Positions 7,521 through 10,266 of a DNA stretch of 10,266 nt are shown piece after piece. The stretch is from positions 1 through 10,266 of the forward strand of contig JBLHWZ010000203.1 in the NCBI GenBank assembly GCA_047629415.1, given 5' to 3'. The position numbers were made by a program, and so were the translations under genes. Position 1 is the first letter of the stretch. Each line of letters opens with the position of its first letter. The notes below the pieces were generated by a model. The model was not told the DNA's origin. It searched no databases and worked only from the letters and a program-made list of their open reading frames with translations. This DNA is from CBDUJZ01 sp047629415 (GTDB lineage: Bacteria; Myxococcota_A; Bradymonadia; REDH01).

Positions 7521-7558
7521 GTCTTTCGATCCGTGCTATCGAGGAGTACACGAAAGAC
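7521..7558. repeat. Inverted repeat upstream of scoA
   Basis: GTCTTTCG at 7521-7528 and CGAAAGAC at 7551-7558 are perfect 8-bp inverted arms separated by 22 nt, 26 nt before the scoA start. A smaller hairpin (CGAT/ATCG) overlaps the left arm. The repeat could be an operator or a leader-RNA stem, but no convincing promoter hexamers were found near it, and an 8-bp repeat can arise by chance. Confidence 0.35.
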
Positions 7559-7584
7559 CCCTTCTTTGATGACCACGCGGAACC

Positions 7585-8286
7585 ATGTCGAAAGTCTACG
7601 AATCCGCCGCAGCCGCGGTCGCTGACATCCCGGACGACGCCGTCCTGATGTCCGGTGGCTTTGGCCTCTGTGGCAACCCAGAAAATCTCATCCTCGCGCT
7701 CCGAGACAAGGGCGTGACCGGACTGAGCATCATCTCCAACAACTGTGGCACCGACGACTACGGTCTCGGCGTTCTGCTGAAGAACGGCCAAGTGAAGAAG
7801 ATGACCTCCAGCTACGTCGGTGAGAACAAGCACTTCGAGGGGCTCTACCTCTCCGGTGAGCTTGAGGTCGAGCTGAACCCGCAGGGCACACTCGCCGAGC
7901 GCATCCGCGCAGGCGGAGCCGGTGTGCCGGCGTTCTTCACGCCGACCGGGTACGGAACCGTCGTCGCAGATGGAAAGGAGACGCGCGAAATCGCCGGCCG
8001 GATGTGCGTGCTCGAGCATGCGCTGACCGCCGACTACGCCTTTGTGAAGGCCTGGAAGGGCGACACCGACGGCAACCTGATTTTCAAGGCCACCGCGCGA
8101 AACTTCAACCCGATGATGGCGACCGCTGGTCGAATCACCATCGCCGAGGTCGAGGAGCTGGTGGAGCCCGGAGAGCTGGACGCTGACCAGATTCACACCC
8201 CTGGAATCTTCGTTCAGCGCATCATCAAGGGCGCCAATTACGAGAAGTGGATCGAGCAGCGGACGACACGTCCGAGGGAGGCCTAA
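7585..8286 (+). CDS. scoA: 3-oxoacid (succinyl-CoA type) CoA-transferase, subunit A
   Basis: This is the alpha subunit of a family I CoA-transferase, which moves CoA between succinyl-CoA and acetoacetate or a similar 3-oxoacid, in ketone-body or short-chain acid use in the cytoplasm. The 233 residues fit the family. The CoA-transferase signature is visible near the N terminus as DDAVLMSGGFGLCGNP (about 17-32). It is followed by SSYVGENKHFE, LSGELEVELNPQGTLAERIR and GGAGVPAFFTPTGYGT, the pattern I associate with SCOT rather than with AtoD or glutaconate transferases. The exact substrate is inferred. The ATG has only a weak purine-rich site upstream. Subunit B follows after 1 nt, so the two are certainly co-expressed. 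Confidence 0.93.
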   Translation: MSKVYESAAAAVADIPDDAVLMSGGFGLCGNPENLILALRDKGVTGLSIISNNCGTDDYGLGVLLKNGQVKKMTSSYVGENKHFEGLYLSGELEVELNPQGTLAERIRAGGAGVPAFFTPTGYGTVVADGKETREIAGRMCVLEHALTADYAFVKAWKGDTDGNLIFKATARNFNPMMATAGRITIAEVEELVEPGELDADQIHTPGIFVQRIIKGANYEKWIEQRTTRPREA

Positions 8287-8287
8287 G

Positions 8288-8947
8288 ATGGGACTGACAC
8301 GTGAACAACTCGCTCAGCGAGTCGCGCAAGAGCTCGAAGATGGCTCCTACGTCAACCTCGGCATCGGCATCCCGACGCTCGTAGCCAACTACATCCCCGC
8401 CGGCGTCGATCTGACGTTGCAGTCCGAAAACGGGCTGCTCGGCATGGGACCGTTCCCGTTTGAGGGCGACGAAGACGCCGACCTCATCAACGCCGGGAAG
8501 CAGACGATCACGACGCTTCCGGGCAGCTCGTTCTTCTCGAGCTCCGACAGCTTCGCCATGATCCGCGGCGGCCACATCGACCTCACCGTGCTCGGCGCGA
8601 TGGAGGTCTCGGAAGAAGGCGACCTCGCCAACTGGATGATCCCGGGCAAGATGGTCAAGGGCATGGGCGGCGCGATGGACCTCGTCGCCGGCGCCAAGCG
8701 AGTCATCGTCGTGATGACTCACGCTTCGAAGAGGGGAGCCCCCAAGTTCCTCAAGAAGTGCGCGCTTCCGCTGACCGGCGTCGCCTGCGTCGACATGATC
8801 GTCACCAACCTCGCCGTCTTTATGAAAGACGGAGGCGGCTTTGTACTGACCGAGCTCGCAGAGGGAGTCACCCTCGAAGAGATCGCCGAGAAGACTGAGG
8901 CATCCTATCGCGTCGCCGATGACGTGAAGACGATCTCGCTCGGGTAG
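8288..8947 (+). CDS. scoB: 3-oxoacid (succinyl-CoA type) CoA-transferase, subunit B
   Basis: This is the catalytic beta subunit, 219 residues. The active-site motif LQSENG is present with Glu47, the residue that forms the glutamyl-CoA thioester intermediate in this family. Other family landmarks are VNLGIGIPTLVANYIP before it, then LPGSSFFSSSDSFAMIRGGH and LTVLGAMEVSEEGDLANWMI after it. The ATG is 1 nt after the scoA stop and is preceded by a strong GGGAGG ribosome-binding site lying in the end of scoA. Together with scoA it makes a complete heteromeric transferase. Confidence 0.94.
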   Translation: MGLTREQLAQRVAQELEDGSYVNLGIGIPTLVANYIPAGVDLTLQSENGLLGMGPFPFEGDEDADLINAGKQTITTLPGSSFFSSSDSFAMIRGGHIDLTVLGAMEVSEEGDLANWMIPGKMVKGMGGAMDLVAGAKRVIVVMTHASKRGAPKFLKKCALPLTGVACVDMIVTNLAVFMKDGGGFVLTELAEGVTLEEIAEKTEASYRVADDVKTISLG

Positions 8948-8949
8948 CC

Positions 8950-9282
8950 GTGGCCTTTAACGAAGCACTCGGCGAGCGGCTCAAGTACCTCGTTCAAGAC
9001 GACCCGGACGTCACCCACAAGAAGATGTTCGGCGGCCTCGTCATGCTCCTCAAATCAAAGATGTTCTGCGGTGTCATCGGCGATCAGATCATGGCGCGCA
9101 TCGGCAAAGCGAACTGGGAGGTCGCCCTCGCGCGGCCCTACGTTTCGGAGATGGACTTCACGGGCCGCTCGATGAAAGGCTACGTCTACGTCGCGCCCGA
9201 GGGCCTGCTCGATGACGAGATGCTCGGCGAATGGGTCGAGATGGCGAGGACGTTCGTCCGCACGGAAGTGCTGGGCGAGTAG
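8950..9282 (+). CDS. TfoX N-terminal-domain protein
   Basis: The 110-residue product matches the stand-alone TfoX N-terminal domain family: KKMFGGLVMLLKSKMFCGVIGDQIMARI, shown here in shortened form, then ARPYVSEMDFTGRSMKGYVYV and a closing EGLLDDEML...WVEMARTFV helix. Full-length TfoX/Sxy is a competence regulator, but single-domain members like this have no firm role. The GTG at 8950 is chosen because it lies 2 nt after the scoB stop and keeps the conserved N terminus; the next in-frame ATG would remove the MFGG region start. The tight spacing places it in the scoAB transcript. Whether it affects CoA-transferase use or is only a passenger cannot be told. Confidence 0.85.
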   Translation: MAFNEALGERLKYLVQDDPDVTHKKMFGGLVMLLKSKMFCGVIGDQIMARIGKANWEVALARPYVSEMDFTGRSMKGYVYVAPEGLLDDEMLGEWVEMARTFVRTEVLGE

Positions 9283-9408
9283 CGCCCGAGCGGTTATCAA
9301 CAGTGAACGCTCCGCGTCCCCGATCTTCCCCTGCCTGAACACCGCCTAGCGCAGTTTCGTCGGGCGTCCCGGTTGCGCCCGATCGGCGTTCTGCGCGGAA
9401 TTGCGGGG

Positions 9409-10266
9409 TTGAAATCGGAAGTTCGATTCGAAACGGCGAAAGGCCGGGCGAGGGAGTCAGTCCTTACCGAGCTTGGCGAGTCGTGCGCGACAGCATCTCA
9501 TCCATTCCCAAAGGTGGATCTGGGGCGCGCTGAAATCGAATTCGTGGGCGGGCTGAAGGTACGGGTCGCCAAACGCACGAAGAAGCCCACGTGGGAGAAG
9601 ACGGCGTTCTTCGACCTCTCGTACATCGGCCAGACCTCAGTTACCGCGGACGAGGAGGCGTTGCTCCGCCGCATTAGTGCGGAAGTCGGGACGCGGGAGA
9701 CAGAGTCCGAGTGGCGCCAGTTGCTCCTGAAGCGCGAGTTCTTCGAGCTAGACTTTCATGCGAAGGCGAGGCGCGTCGAGCTGCGGCCCTCGCTGGCTTG
9801 CGACCACCACTGCGGATTTTGTAACTCGGTGGATTGGAGCACGACTTCGAATGCTGGCGCCGGCATCGACGAAATCCTCAGCGAGCTAGACAACATCACG
9901 GCGCTGCCTGCAGTCACCACCGCGATCTCCGGAGGCGCGCCGACACTGCTGAAGCGGTTGCCCGAGCTCATTGGGCGACTCGCGTCGCACGGCATGACGG
10001 TCGAACTCCAGACGAACGGCATGTCCATGGCGGAACCAGGCTACGCTGAGGAACTCCGCGCCTGCGGAGTTGTGTTGGCCCTGGTGTCCCTTCACTCCGC
10101 CGACCCCACCGTGAGCGATACGACGATCACCCACTTCCCCGGCGGGTGGGAGAAGACTGTCGCAGGCATAGATGCGGGACTCACCGCCGGCCTTCGGGTG
10201 CATATCAGCCATGTGATTCACAAGCAGAACGTTGAGGGTCACAGCGGCGGGGCGCCCCCCCCGGGT
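9409..10266 (+). CDS. Radical SAM protein (3' end missing, start uncertain)
   Basis: The frame is open from 9307 to the right edge, and no ATG occurs before 9994, inside the core. I place a provisional start at TTG 9409 (GCGGA at 9395-9399 upstream); GTG 9514 is an alternative. The iron-sulfur motif CDHHCGFC gives Cys131, Cys135 and Cys138, the ligands of the 4Fe-4S cluster that cleaves S-adenosylmethionine. Later landmarks fit the same fold: ISGGAPTLL (about 173-181), VELQTNG, LVSLHSADP and RVHISHVIHKQN. The usual GGEP motif reads GGAP. About 125 residues precede the cluster motif, and I do not recognise them as a domain. The substrate class is unknown. The sequence after HKQNVE looks atypical and may reflect poor sequence at the edge. 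Confidence 0.75.
   Translation, partial: MKSEVRFETAKGRARESVLTELGESCATASHPFPKVDLGRAEIEFVGGLKVRVAKRTKKPTWEKTAFFDLSYIGQTSVTADEEALLRRISAEVGTRETESEWRQLLLKREFFELDFHAKARRVELRPSLACDHHCGFCNSVDWSTTSNAGAGIDEILSELDNITALPAVTTAISGGAPTLLKRLPELIGRLASHGMTVELQTNGMSMAEPGYAEELRACGVVLALVSLHSADPTVSDTTITHFPGGWEKTVAGIDAGLTAGLRVHISHVIHKQNVEGHSGGAPPPG

Noticed and set aside
6772..8196. 474-codon open frame on the - strand across the lipoprotein and scoA genes
   Set aside because: It spans two unrelated + strand genes with clear signals (lipobox, CoA-transferase motifs) and is His/Arg/Asp-rich like a shadow.
9360..9382. 7-bp stem (TCGGGCG / CGCCCGA) with 9-nt loop after the TfoX-domain gene
   Set aside because: No T tract follows it and it may lie inside the upstream extension of the radical SAM frame; could be chance in G+C-rich DNA.

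Overview
The window is a bacterial chromosome segment of fairly high G+C. It most resembles the deltaproteobacterial/Myxococcota-Bradymonadota group. The F1 ATP synthase proteins look myxobacterial to my eye, and the window carries a TTG-started lipoprotein with the long Asp-rich linker common in those lineages. That placement is inferred from protein style, not from a database search. All supported genes are on the + strand.

Bases 1-5121 hold the F1 sector of the ATP synthase operon in the classical order atpH (delta, cut by the left edge), atpA (alpha), atpG (gamma), atpD (beta), atpC (epsilon). It ends in a very strong hairpin terminator. The catalytic and regulatory motifs are intact. AtpD is unusual: it is 534 residues long because an extra segment of about 50 residues, patterned like a small beta-barrel module, is spliced between the start of the nucleotide-binding domain and the Walker A loop. 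This is the most notable observation in the window.

Bases 5122-5565 contain at most one weak hypothetical ORF. A good sigma70-like promoter (5566-5593) then leads into a two-gene envelope unit: a signal-peptide-bearing putative outer-membrane beta-barrel protein (5624-6469) and a predicted lipoprotein (6466-7449) whose TTG start overlaps the preceding stop. Neither has a function I can name.

Bases 7585-9282 form a tight operon: the two subunits of a 3-oxoacid (succinyl-CoA type) CoA-transferase, scoA and scoB, separated by 1 nt, followed after 2 nt by a stand-alone TfoX N-terminal-domain protein. A possible regulatory inverted repeat lies upstream of scoA.

From about 9409 to the right edge lies an incomplete radical SAM protein with a CxxxCxxC cluster motif. 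Its start is uncertain (no ATG upstream of the core), and its last residues look atypical, perhaps because the window ends at a contig end.
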